NCBI GenBank assembly: GCA_034096865.1 | Contig: JAWQFJ010028340.1 | Coordinates: 22,501-45,000 of the forward strand | Direction of reading: 5' to 3' | DNA: 22,500 nucleotides | Source: Theodoxus fluviatilis | Lineage: Eukaryota > Mollusca > Gastropoda > Cycloneritida > Neritidae | Shown: positions 1-12,000 of the stretch, one piece after another | Layout of the letters: every line of letters starts with the position of its first letter | How positions within the stretch are numbered: the stretch's first letter is position 1 | The notes under the pieces: generated by a model | What the model was told of the DNA's origin: nothing | Database searches by the model: none | What the model saw: only the letters and a program-made list of their open reading frames with translations | Position numbers and translations under genes: made by a program

Positions 1-2292
1 AGTCCACACAGGCTGATAGGCCATACAGTGCACACAGGCTGATAGGCCATACAGTGCACACAGGCTGATAGGCCATACAGTGCACACAGGCTGATAGGCC
101 ATACAGTGCACACAGGCTGATAGGCCATACAGTGCACACAGGCTGATAGGCCATACAGTCCACACAGGCTGATAGGCCATACAGTGCACACAGGCTGATA
201 GGCCATACAGTGCACCCAGGCTGATAGGCCATACAGTGCACACAGGCTGATAGGCCATACAGTGCACACAGGCTGATAGGCCATACAGTCCACACAGGCT
301 GATAGGCCATACAGTGCACACAGGCTGATAGGCCATACAGTGCACCCAGGCTGATAGGCCATACAGTGCACACAGGCTGATAGGCCATACAGTGCACACA
401 GGCTGATAGGCCATACAGTGCACACAGGCTGATAGGCCATACAGTGCACACAGGCTGATAGGCCATACAGTGCACACAGGCTGATAGGCCATACAGTGCA
501 CACAGGCTGATAGGCCATACAGTGCACACAGGCTGATAGGCCATACAGTGCACACAGGCTGATAGGCCATACAGTGCACACAGGCTGATAGGCCATACAG
601 CCCACACAGGCTGATAGGCCATACAGTGCACACAGGCTGATAGGCCATACAGTGCACACAGGCTGATAGGCCATACAGTGCACACAGGCTGATAGGCCAT
701 ACAGTGCACACAGGCTGATAGGCCATACAGTGCACACAGGCTGATAGGCCATACAGTGCACACAGGCTGATAGGCCATACAGTCCACACAGGCTGATAGG
801 CCATACAGTCCACACAGGCTGATAGGCCATACAGTGCACACAGGCTGATAGGCCATACAGTGCACACAGGCTGATAGGCCATACAGTGCACACAGGCTGA
901 TAGGCCATACAGTGCACACAGGCTGATAGGCCATACAGTGCACACAGGCTGATAGGCCATACAGTGCACACAGGCTGATAGGCCATACAGTGCACACAGG
1001 CTGATAGGCCATACAGTGCACGCAGGCTGATAGGCCATACAGTGCACACAGGCTGATAGGCCATACAGTCCACACAGGCTGATAGGCCATACAGTCCACA
1101 CAGGCTGATAGGCCATACAGTGCACACAGGCTGATAGGCCATACAGTGCACACAGGCTGATAGGCCATACAGTGCACACAGGCTGATAGGCCATACAGTG
1201 CACACAGGCTGATAGGCCATACAGTGCACGCAGGCTGATAGGCCATACAGTGCACACAGGCTGATAGGCCATACAGTGCACACAGGCTGATAGGCCATAC
1301 AGTGCACACAGGCTGATAGGCCATACAGTGCACACAGGCTGATAGGCCATACAGTGCACACAGGCTGATAGGCCATACAGTGCACGCAGGCTGATAGGCC
1401 ATACAGTGCACACAGGCTGATAGGCCATACAGTGCACACAGGCTGATAGGCCATACAGTGCACACAGGCTGATAGGCCATACAGTGCACACAGGCTGATA
1501 GGCCATACAGTGCACCCAGGCTGATAGGCCATACAGTCCACACAGGCTGATAGGCCATACAGTGCACACAGGCTGATAGGCCATACAGTGCACACAGGCT
1601 GATAGGCCATACAGTGCACACAGGCTGATAGGCCATACAGTGCACACAGGCTGATAGGCCATACAGTCCACACAGGCTGATAGGCCATACAGTCCACACA
1701 GGCTGATAGGCCATACAGTCCACACAGGCTGATAGGCCATACAGTGCACACAGGCTGATAGGCCATACAGTGCACACAGGCTGATAGGCCATACAGTGCA
1801 CACAGGCTGATAGGCCATACAGTCCACACAGGCTGATAGGCCATACAGTCCACACAGGCTGATAGGCCATACAGTCCACACAGGCTGATAGGCCATACAG
1901 TCCACACAGGCTGATAGGCCATACAGTCCACACAGGCTGATAGGCCATACAGTGCACACAGGCTGATAGGCCATGCAGTGCACCCAGGCTGATAGGCCAT
2001 ACAGTGCACACAGGCTGATAGGCCATACAGTCCACACAGGCTGATAGGCCATACAGTCCACACAGGCTGATAGGCCATACAGTCCACACAGGCTGATAGG
2101 CCATACAGTGCACACAGGCTGATAGGCCATACAGTGCACACAGGCTGATAGGCCATACAGTGCACACAGGCTGATAGGCCATACAGTGCACACAGGCTGA
2201 TAGGCCATACAGTGCACACAGGCTGATAGGCCATACAGTGCACACAGGCTGATAGGCCATACAGCCCACACAGGCTGATAGGCCATACAGTC
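1..2292. repeat. 26-bp satellite array (about 88 copies), left end outside window
   Basis: The motif ggctgataggccatacag recurs every 26 bp (for example at 11, 37 and 63) without interruption. The most variable point is the junction gtgcacaca, which also appears as gtccacaca, gtgcaccca, gtgcacgca or gcccacaca. Identity between units is very high, which suggests recent homogenisation. The array begins before the window and stops at about 2292, where tccatccatgcatccattc begins. No open frame of note lies within it. In gene context it would be intron or downstream sequence of the minus-strand polycystin-like gene. Confidence 0.97.
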
Positions 2293-2845
2293 CATCCATG
2301 CATCCATTCATTCATCCGTCCATCTGGCCGTCAGTCTTTCTGTCCGTCTGTCTGCCTGCCATCTTGTCTGCTTATCCGTGTGAGCATGCATAAATAATGT
2401 TTAGATCAACTTGTACACCGATAGAGAATCAATGGAGTATGAGATTGCGTCGTTTTGTATCCAGCTGCACGGTCCCTGGCAGTTCTGGCTAATATAATTC
2501 ATCACTCGTTTATTCGTTCATTTAATCATTTATCTTTTCTGTTTGCTTTCTTTCTTTCGATCATTCATTCGTGCATTGATCATTCGTTCATAAAAATTTT
2601 CTTTCATCTATCCAATGATCCATTAACAAATCTATCTCCTCAGGCATTGATTTATCCGTCATTCATGCGACCTTCCTTCTATTCGTTCTTAACACTTTCA
2701 TCCAATCATTCACTCATTCGTTCTTAATTAATTCTTCATCCATTCTTTCATTCATTTCTTCATTCCTTCATTCCTTCGTTCATTCATTCCTTCATTCCTT
2801 CCTTCCTTCCTTCCTTCATTCACTCACTCACTCACTCATTCATTC
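2293..2845. repeat. Degenerate pyrimidine-rich simple sequence (CATT/CTTC/CTGT family)
   Basis: The region is dominated on the plus strand by short runs of cattcattc, ccttccttcc, cactcactc and gtccgtctgtctg, with a less repetitive A/T-rich stretch at about 2380-2500. The densest part is 2735-2845. An open frame at 2455-2727 is rich in His, Ser, Phe and Leu because of these repeats and is not considered a gene. No exon of the neighbouring gene was recognised here on either strand. Confidence 0.85.
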
Positions 2846-2890
2846 CCACACTCAAAGCCCCGTGTGCAGTACAAGGCAACTACCACTGAC

Positions 2891-3053
2891 CATGAGGAGG
2901 GAGGGTGGGAGCGTGATGAGGATGCTGGCAACGGAGATGAAGATGGAGCTCATGGACAGGTGGAGGATGCCGATGCTAAATGTGGTGCTGACGTTGGTCT
3001 TGTCCTTCTCCTCTGCAGACCTAAAGAACATGGCGTTGGCGAGTACAGTCTTT
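2891..3053 (-). CDS. Polycystin-1-like protein, internal exon: membrane segment downstream of PLAT (partial gene)
   Basis: Read on the minus strand, this stretch encodes KTVLANAMFFRSAEE, then TTFSIGILHLSMSSIF, then ISVASILITLPPSLLM. In polycystin-1 family proteins an NAMFF-like motif ends one membrane helix after the PLAT domain. It is followed by a loop and then a helix with this ISV.S.LI..P..LL pattern, so the identification rests on family knowledge. The 3' end is set by ATG followed by the donor gtcagt (2890-2885), phase 0. The 5' end is less certain. The acceptor cctag just above 3053 gives a phase-2 start that matches the end of the PLAT exon at 16688, but it lies inside the last unit of the 40-bp satellite. 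A start at 3049, after agaaag, is also possible. Length from 3053 is 163 nt, that is one base plus 54 codons. The conserved stretch expected before NAMFF was not found in the window. Confidence 0.82.
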
Positions 3054-6000
3054 CTAGGCAACACTGATGGAGCTCTACTTCAGTCTTTCTAGGCAACACT
3101 GATGGAGCTCTACCCCTGTTCAGTCTTTCTAGGCAACACTGATGGAGCTCTACTTCAGTCTTTCTAGGCAACACTGATGGAGCTCTACCCCTGTTCAGTC
3201 TTTCTAGGCAATACTGATGGAGCTCTACCCCTGTTCAGTCTTTCTAGGCAACACTGATGGAGCTCTACCCCTGTTGAGTCTTTCTAATCAATACTGATGG
3301 AGCTCTACCCCTGTTCAGTCTTTCTAGGATACATTGATGGAGCTCTACCCCTGTTCAGTCTTTCTAGGCAACACTGATGGAGCTCTACCCCTGTTCAGTC
3401 TTTCTAGGCAACACTGATGGAGCTCTACCCCTGTTCAGTCTTTCTAGGCAATACTGATGGAGCTCTACCCCTGTTCAGTCTTTCTAGGCAATACTGATGG
3501 AGCTCTACCCCTGTTCAGTCTTTCTAGGCAATACTGATGGAGCTCTACCCCTGTTCAGTCTTTCTAGGCAATACTGATGTAGCTCTACCCCTGTTCAGTC
3601 TTTCTAGGCAATACTGATGGAGCTCTACCCCTGTTCAGTCTTTCTAGGCAATACTGATGGAGCTCTACTTCAGTCTTTCTAGGCAACACTGATGGAGCTC
3701 TACCCCTGTTCAGTCTTTCTAGGCAACACTGATGGAGCTCTACTTCAGTCTTTCTAGGCAACACTGATGGAGCTCTACCCCTGTTCAGTCTTTCTAGGCA
3801 ACACTGATGGAGCTCTACTTCAGTCTTTCTAGGCAATACTGATGGAGCTCTACCCTTGTTCAGTCTTTCTAGGCAATACTGATGGAGCTCTACCCTTGTT
3901 CAGTCTTTCTAGGCAATACTGATGGAGCTCTACCCCTGTTCAGTCTTTCTAGGCAATACTGATGGAGCTCTACCCCTGTTCAGTCTTTCTAGGCAACACT
4001 GATGGAGCTCTTCCCCTGTTCAGTCTTTCTAGGCAATACTGATGGAGCTCTACCCCTGTTCAGTCTTTCTAATCAATACTGATGGAGCTCTACTTCAGTC
4101 TTTCTAGGCAGTACTGTTGGAGCTCTACCCCTGTTCAGTCTTTCTAGGCAATACTGATGGAGCTCTACCCCTGTTCAGTCTTTCTAATCAATACTGATGG
4201 AGCTCTACCCCTGTTCAGTCTTTCTAGGCAACACTGATGGAGCTCTACCCCTGTTCAGTCTTTCTAGGCAATACTGATGGAGCTCTACCCCTGTTCAGTC
4301 TTTCTAGGCAATACTGATGGAGCTCTACCCCTGTTCAGTCTTTCTAGGCAATACTGATGGAGCTCTACTCCTGTTCAGTCTTTCTAGGCAACACTGATGG
4401 AGCTCTACCCCTGTTCAGTCTTTCTAGGCAATACTGATGGAGCTCTATCCCTGTTCAGTCTTTCTAGGCAACACTGATGGAGCTCTACTCATGTTCAGTC
4501 TTTCTAGGCAACACTGATGGAGCTCTACCCCTGTTCAGTCTTTCTAGGCAATACTGATGGAGCTCTACCCCTGTTCAGTCTTTCTAGGCAATACTGATGG
4601 AGCTCTACCCCTGTTCAGTCTTTCTAGGCAACACTGATGGAGCTCTTCCCCTGTTCAGTCTTTCTAGGCAATACTGATGGAGCTCTACCCCTGTTCAGTC
4701 TTTCTAAGCAATACTGATGTAGCTCTACCCCTGTTCAGTCTTTCTAGGCAATACTGATGGAGCTCTACCCCTGTTCAGTCTTTCTAGGCAATACTGATGG
4801 AGCTCTATCCCTGTTCAGTCTTTCTAGGCAACACTGATGGAGCTCTACTCATGTTCAGTCTTTCTAGGCAACACTGATGGAGCTCTTCCCCTGTTCAGTC
4901 TTTCTAGGCAATACTGATGGAGCTCTACCCCTGTTCAGTCTTTCTAGGCAATACTGATGGAGCTCTACCCCTGTTCAGTCTTTCTAGGCAATACTGATGG
5001 AGCTCTATCCCTGTTCAGTCTTTCTAGGCAACACTGATGGAGCTCTACTTCAGTCTTTCTAGGCAATACTGATGGAGCTCTACCCCTGTTCAGTCTTTCT
5101 AGGCAATACTGATGGAGCTCTACCCCTGTTCAGTCTTTCTAGGCAACACTGATGGAGCTCTACCCCTGTTCAGTCTTTCTAGGCAACACTGATGGAGCTC
5201 TACCCCTGTTCAGTCTTTCTAATCAATACTGATGGAGCTCTATCCCTGTTCAGTCTTTCTAGGCAGTACTGATGGAGCTCTACCCCTGTTCAGTCTTTCT
5301 AATCAATACTGATGGAGCTCTATCCCTGTTCAGTCTTTCTAGGCAATACTGATGGAGCTCTACCCCTGTTCAGTCTTTCTAATCAATACTGATGGAGCTC
5401 TATCCCTGTTCAGTCTTTCTAGGCAATACTGATGGAGCTCTACCCCTGTTCAGTCTTTCTAGGCAACACTGATGGAGCTCTACCCCTGTTCAGTCTTTCT
5501 AATCAATACTGATGGAGCTCTTCTCCTGGTCAAATTTTTCTAGGCAACACTGATGGAGCTCTACCCCTGTTCAGTCTTTCTAATCAATACTGATGGAGCT
5601 CTTCTCCTGTTCAGTCTTTCTAGGCAATACTGATGGAGCTCTACCCCTGTTCAGTCTTTCTAATCAATACTGATGGAGCTCTTCTCCTGTTCAGTCTTTC
5701 TAGGCAATACTGATGGAGCTCTACCCCTGTTCAGTCTTTCTAGGCAACACTGATGGAGCTCTACCCCTGTTCAGTCTTTCTAGGCAACATTGATGGAGCT
5801 CTACCCCTGTTCAGTCTTTCTAGGCAACACTGATGGAGCTCTACCCCTGTTCAGTCTTTCTAGGCAATACTGATGGAGCTCTACCCCTGTTCAGTCTTTC
5901 TAGGCAACACTGATGGAGCTCTACCCCTGTTCAGTCTTTCTAGGCAACACTGATGGAGCTCTACTTCAGTCTTTCTAGGCAACACTGATGGAGCTCTACC

Positions 6001-9000
6001 CCTGTTCAGTCTTTCTAGGCAACACTGATGGAGCTCTATCCCTGTTCAGTCTTTCTAGGCAACACTGATGGAGCTCTACCCCGGTTCAGTCTTTCTAGGC
6101 AATACTGATGGAGCTCTACCCTTGTTCAGTCTTTCTAGGCAATACTGATGGAGCTCTACCCCTGTTCAGTCTTTCTAGGCAATACTGATGGAGCTCTTCC
6201 CCTGTTCAGTCTTTCTAGGCAATACTGATGGAGCTCTACCCCTGTTCAGTCTTTCTAGGCAATACTGATGGAGCTCTACCCCTGTTGAGTCTTTCTAGGC
6301 AATACTGATGGAGCTCTACCCCTGTTCAGTCTTTCTAATCAATACTGATGGAGCTCTACTTCAGTCTTTCTAGGCAGTACTGATGGAGCTCTACCCCTGT
6401 TCAGTCTTTCTAATCAATACTGATGGAGCTCTACCCCTGTTCAGTCTTTCTAATCAATACTGATTGAGCTCTACCCCTGTTCAGTCTTTCTAATCAATAC
6501 TGATGGAGCTCTAACCCTGTTCAGTCTTTCTAGGCAACACTGATGGAGCTCTACCCCTGTTCAGTCTTTCTAGGCAATACTGATGGAGCTCTACCCCTGT
6601 TCAGTCTTTCTAGGCAATACTGATGGAGCTCTACCCCTGTTCAGTCTTTCTAGGCAACACTGATAAAGCTCTTCCCCTGTTCAGTCTTTCTAGGCAATAC
6701 TGATGGAGCTCTACCCCTGTTCAGTCTTTCTAGGCAATACTGATGGAGCTCTATCCCTGTTCAGTCTTTCTAGGCAACACTGATGGAGCTCTACTCATGT
6801 TCAGTCTTTCTAGGCAACACTGATGGAGCTCTACCCCTGTTCAGTCTTTCTAGGCAATACTGATGGAGCTCTACCCCTGTTCAGTCTTTCTAGGCAATAC
6901 TGATGGAGCTCTACCCCTGTTCAGTCTTTCTAGGCAACACTGATGGAGCTCTTCCCCTGTTCAGTCTTTCTAGGCAATACTGATGGAGCTCTACCCCTGT
7001 TCAGTCTTTCTAATCAATACTGATGGAGCTCTACTTCAGTCTTTCTAGGCAGTACTGATGGAGCTCTACCCCTGTTCAGTCTTTCTAGGCAATACTGATG
7101 GAGCTCTACCCCTGTTCAGTCTTTCTAATCAATACTGATGGAGCTCTACCCCTGTTCAGTCTTTCTAATCAATACTGATAGAGCTCTACCCCTGTTCAGT
7201 CTTTCTAGGCAATACTGATGGAGCTCTACCCCTGTTCAGTCTTTCTAGGCAATACTGATGGAGCTCTATCCCTGTTCAGTCTTTCTAGGCAACACTGATG
7301 GAGCTCTTCCCCTGTTCAGTCTTTCTAGGCAATACTGATGGAGCTCTACCCCTGTTCAGTCTTTCTAGGCAATACTGATGGAGCTCTACCCCTGTTCAGT
7401 CTTTCTAGGCAATACTGATGGAGCTCTACCCCTGTTCAGTCTTTCTAGGCAATACTGATGGAGCTCTATCCCTGTTCAGTCTTTCTAGGCAACACTGATG
7501 GAGCTCTACCCCTGTTCAGTCTTTCTAGGCAACACTGATGGAGCTCTTCCCCTGTTCAGTCTTTCTAGGCAACACTGATGGAGCTCTACCCCTGTTCAGT
7601 CTTTCTAGGCAATACTGATGTAGCTCTTCCCCTGTTCAGTCTTTCTAGGCAATACTGATGGAGCTCTACCCCTGTTCAGTCTTTCTAGGCAATACTGATG
7701 GAGCTCTATCCCTGTTCAGCCTTTCTAGGCAACACTGATGGAGCTCTACTTCAGTCTTTCTAGGCAATACTGATGGAGCTCTATCCCTGTTCAGTCTTTC
7801 TAGGCAATACTGATGGAGCTCTACCCCTGTTCAGTCTTTCTAATCAATACTGATGGAGCTCTATCCCTGTTCAGTCTTTCTAGGCAACACTGATGGAGCT
7901 CTACCCCTGTTCAGTCTTTCTAGGCAATACTGATGGAGCTCTACCCCTGTTCAGTCTTTCTAGGCAACACTGATGGAGCTCTACCCCTGTTCAGTCTTTC
8001 TAGGCAATACTGATGGAGCTCTACCGCTGTTCAGTCTTTCTAAGCAATACTGATGGAGCTCTATCCCTGTTCAGTCTTTCTAGGCAACACTGATGGAGCT
8101 CTATCCCTGTTCAGTCTTTCTAGGCAACACTGATGGAGCTCTACCCCTGTTCAGTCTTTCTAGGCAATACTGATGGAGCTCTACCCCTGTTCAGTCTTTC
8201 TAGGCAATACTGATGGAGCTCTATCCCTGTTCAGTCTTTCTAGGCAACACTGATGGAGCTCTACCCCTGTTCAGTCTTTCTAGGCAATACTGATGGAGCT
8301 CTATCCCTGTTCAGTCTTTCTAGGCAACACTGATGGAGCTCTATCCCTGTTCAGTCTTTCTAGGCAATACTGATGGAGCTCTACCCCTGTTCAGTCTTTC
8401 TAATCAATACTGATGGAGCTCTATCCCTGTTCAGTCTTTCTAGGCAATACTGATGGAGCTCTACCCCTGTTCAGTCTTTCTAGGCAACACTGATGGAGCT
8501 CTACCCCTGTTCAGTCTTTCTAGGCAATACTGATGGAGCTCTACCCCTGTTCAGTCTTTCTAGGCAACACTGATGGAGCTCTACCCCTGTTCAGTCTTTC
8601 TAATCAATACTGATGGAGCTCTTCTCCTGTTCAGTCTTTCTAGGCAATACTGATGGAGCTCTACCCCTGTTCAGTCTTTCTAGGCAACACTGATGGAGCT
8701 CTACCCCTGTTCAGTCTTTCTAGGCAATACTGATGGAGCTCTACCCCTGTTCAGTCTTTCTAGGCAACACTGATGGAGCTCTACCCCTGTTCAGTCTTTC
8801 TAGGCAATACTGATGGAGCTCTACCCCTGTTCAGTCTTTCTAGGCAACACTGATGGAGCTCTACCCCTGTTCAGTCTTTCTAGGCAACACTGATGGAGCT
8901 CTACCCTGTTCAGTCTTTCTAGGCAACACTGATGGAGCTCTACCCCTGTTCAGTCTTTCTAGGCAATACTGATGGAGCTCTACCCCTGTTCAGTCTTTCT

Positions 9001-12000
9001 AGGCAACACTGATGGAGCTCTACCCCTGTTCAGTCTTTCTAGGCAATACTGATGGAGCTCTACTTCAGTCTTTCTAGGCAATACTGATGGAGCTCTACCC
9101 CTGTTCAGTCTTTCTAGGCAATACTGATGGAGCTCTACCCCTGTTCAGTCTTTCTAGGCAATACTGATGGAGCTCTACCCCTGTTCAGTCTTTCTAGGCA
9201 ATACTGATGGAGCTCTACTTCAGTCTTTCTAGGCAATACTGATGGAGCTCTACCCCTGTTCAGTCTTTCTAGGCAATACTGATGGAGCTCTACTTCAGTC
9301 TTTCTAGGCAATACTGATGGAGCTCTACCCCTGTTCAGTCTTTCTAGGCAATACTGATGGAGCTCTACTTCAGTCTTTCTAGGCAATACTGATGGAGCTC
9401 TACCCCTGTTCAGTCTTTCTAGGCAATACTGATGGAGCTCTACCCCTGTTCAGTCTTTCTAGGCAATACTGATGGAGCTCTACCCCTGTTCAGTCTTTCT
9501 AGGCAACACTGATGGAGCTCTACCCCTGTTCAGTCTTTCTAGGCAATACTGATGGAGCTCTACCCCTGTTCAGTCTTTCTAGGCAATACTGATGGAGCTC
9601 TACCCCTGTTCAGTCTTTCTAGGCAATACTGATGGAGCTCTACCCCTGTTCAGTCTTTCTAGGCAATACTGATGGAGCTCTACTTCAGTCTTTCTAGGCA
9701 ATACTGATGGAGCTCTACCCCTGTTCAGTCTTTCTAGGCAATACTGATGGAGCTCTACCCCTGTTCAGTCTTTCTAGGCAATACTGATGGAGCTCTACCC
9801 CTGTTCAGTCTTTCTAGGCAACACTGATGGAGCTCTACTTCAGTCTTTCTAGGCAATACTGATGGAGCTCTACCCCTGTTCAGTCTTTCTAATCAATACT
9901 GATGGAGCTCTACCCCTGTTCAGTCTTTCTAGGCAATACTGATGGAGCTCTACCCCTGTTCAGTCTTTCTAGGCAATACTGATGGAGCTCTACTTCAGTC
10001 TTTCTAGGCAATACTGATGGAGCTCTACCCCTGTTCAGTCTTTCTAGGCAATACTGATGGAGCTCTACCCCTGTTCAGTCTTTCTAGGCAATACTGATGG
10101 AGCTCTACCCCTGTTCAGTCTTTCTAGGCAATACTGATGGAGCTCTACCCCTGTTCAGTCTTTCTAGGCAATACTGATGGAGCTCTACCCCTGTTCAGTC
10201 TTTCTAGGCAATACTGATGGAGCTCTACCCTGTTCAGTCTTTCTAGGCAACACTGATGGAGCTCTACCCCTGTTCAGTCTTTCTAGGCAACACTGATGGA
10301 GCTCTACTTCAGTCTTTCTAGGCAATACTGATGGAGCTCTACCCCTGTTCAGTCTTTCTAGGCAACACTGATGGAGCTCTACCCCTGTTCAGTCTTTCTA
10401 GGCAATACTGATGGAGCTCTACTTCAGTCTTTCTAGGCAATACTGATGGAGCTCTACCCCTGTTCAGTCTTTCTAGGCAATACTGATGGAGCTCTACTTC
10501 AGTCTTTCTAGGCAATACTGATGGAGCTCTACCCCTGTTCAGTCTTTCTAGGCAATACTGATGGAGCTCTACTTCAGTCTTTCTAGGCAACACTGATGGA
10601 GCTCTACCCCTGTTCAGTCTTTCTAGGCAATACTGATGGAGCTCTACCCCTGTTCAGTCTTTCTAGGCAATACTGATGGAGCTCTACCCCTGTTCAGTCT
10701 TTCTAGGCAATACTGATGGAGCTCTATCCCTGTTCAGTCTTTCTAGGCAACACTGATGGAGCTCTACCCTGTTCAGTCTTTCTAGGCAATACTGATGGAG
10801 CTCTACCCCTGTTCAGTCTTTCTAGGCAATACTGATGGAGCTCTACCCCTGTTCAGTCTTTCTAGGCAATACTGATGGAGCTCTACCCCTGTTCAGTCTT
10901 TCTAGGCAATACTGATGGAGCTCTACTTCAGTCTTTCTAGGCAATACTGATGGAGCTCTACCCCTGTTCAGTCTTTCTAGGCAATACTGATGGAGCTCTA
11001 CCCCTGTTCAGTCTTTCTAATCAATACTGATGGAGCTCTACCCCTGTTCAGTCTTTCTAGGCAATACTGATGGAGCTCTACCCCTGTTCAGTCTTTCTAG
11101 GCAATACTGATGGAGCTCTACCCCTGTTCAGTCTTTCTAGGCAATACTGATGGAGCTCTACCCCTGTTCAGTCTTTCTAGGCAACACTGATGGAGCTCTA
11201 CCCCTGTTCAGTCTTTCTAATCAATACTGATGGAGCTCTTCTCCTGTTCAGTCTTTCTAGGCAACACTGATGGAGCTCTACCCCTGTTCAGTCTTTCTAG
11301 TCAATACTGATGGAGCTCTATCCCTGTTCAGTCTTTCTAGGCAATACTGATGGAGCTCTACCCCTGTTCAGTCTTTCTAGGCAATACTGATGGAGCTCTA
11401 CCCCTGTTCAGTCTTTCTAGGCAACACTGATGGAGCTCTACCCCTGTTCAGTCTTTCTAGGCAACACTGATGGAGCTCTACCCCTGTTCAGTCTTTCTAG
11501 GCAATACTGATGGAGCTCTACCCCTGTTCAGTCTTTCTAGGCAACACTGATGGAGCTCTACCCCTGTTCAGTCTTTCTAGGCAATACTGATGGAGCTCTA
11601 CCCCTGTTCAGTCTTTCTAGGCAATACTGATGGAGCTCTACCCCTGTTCAGTCTTTCTAGGCAATACTGATGGAGCTCTACCCCTGTTCAGTCTTTCTAG
11701 GCAATACTGATGGAGCTCTACCCCTGTTCAGTCTTTCTAGGCAATACTGATGGAGCTCTACTTCAGTCTTTCTAGGCAATACTGATGGAGCTCTACCCCT
11801 GTTCAGTCTTTCTAGGCAATACTGATGGAGCTCTACTTCAGTCTTTCTAGGCAACACTGATGGAGCTCTACCCCTGTTCAGTCTTTCTAGGCAATACTGA
11901 TGGAGCTCTACCCCTGTTCAGTCTTTCTAGGCAATACTGATGGAGCTCTACCCCTGTTCAGTCTTTCTAGGCAATACTGATGGAGCTCTACTTCAGTCTT

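Noticed and set aside
1..2292. Regular short repeats resembling a CRISPR array
   Set aside because: Units are directly adjacent with no variable spacers, and there are no cas genes. The context is eukaryotic introns.
2455..2727. 90-codon plus-strand frame rich in His/Ser/Phe
   Set aside because: Its composition follows the degenerate CATT repeats. There are no gene signals.
3585..3836. Minus-strand frame with a repeated PRKTEVELHQ..LERLNRGRAPSV peptide (also at 9135-9386 and 10339-10593)
   Set aside because: It is open only where 40-bp and 35-bp satellite monomers alternate (75 bp, divisible by three). It has no gene signals.
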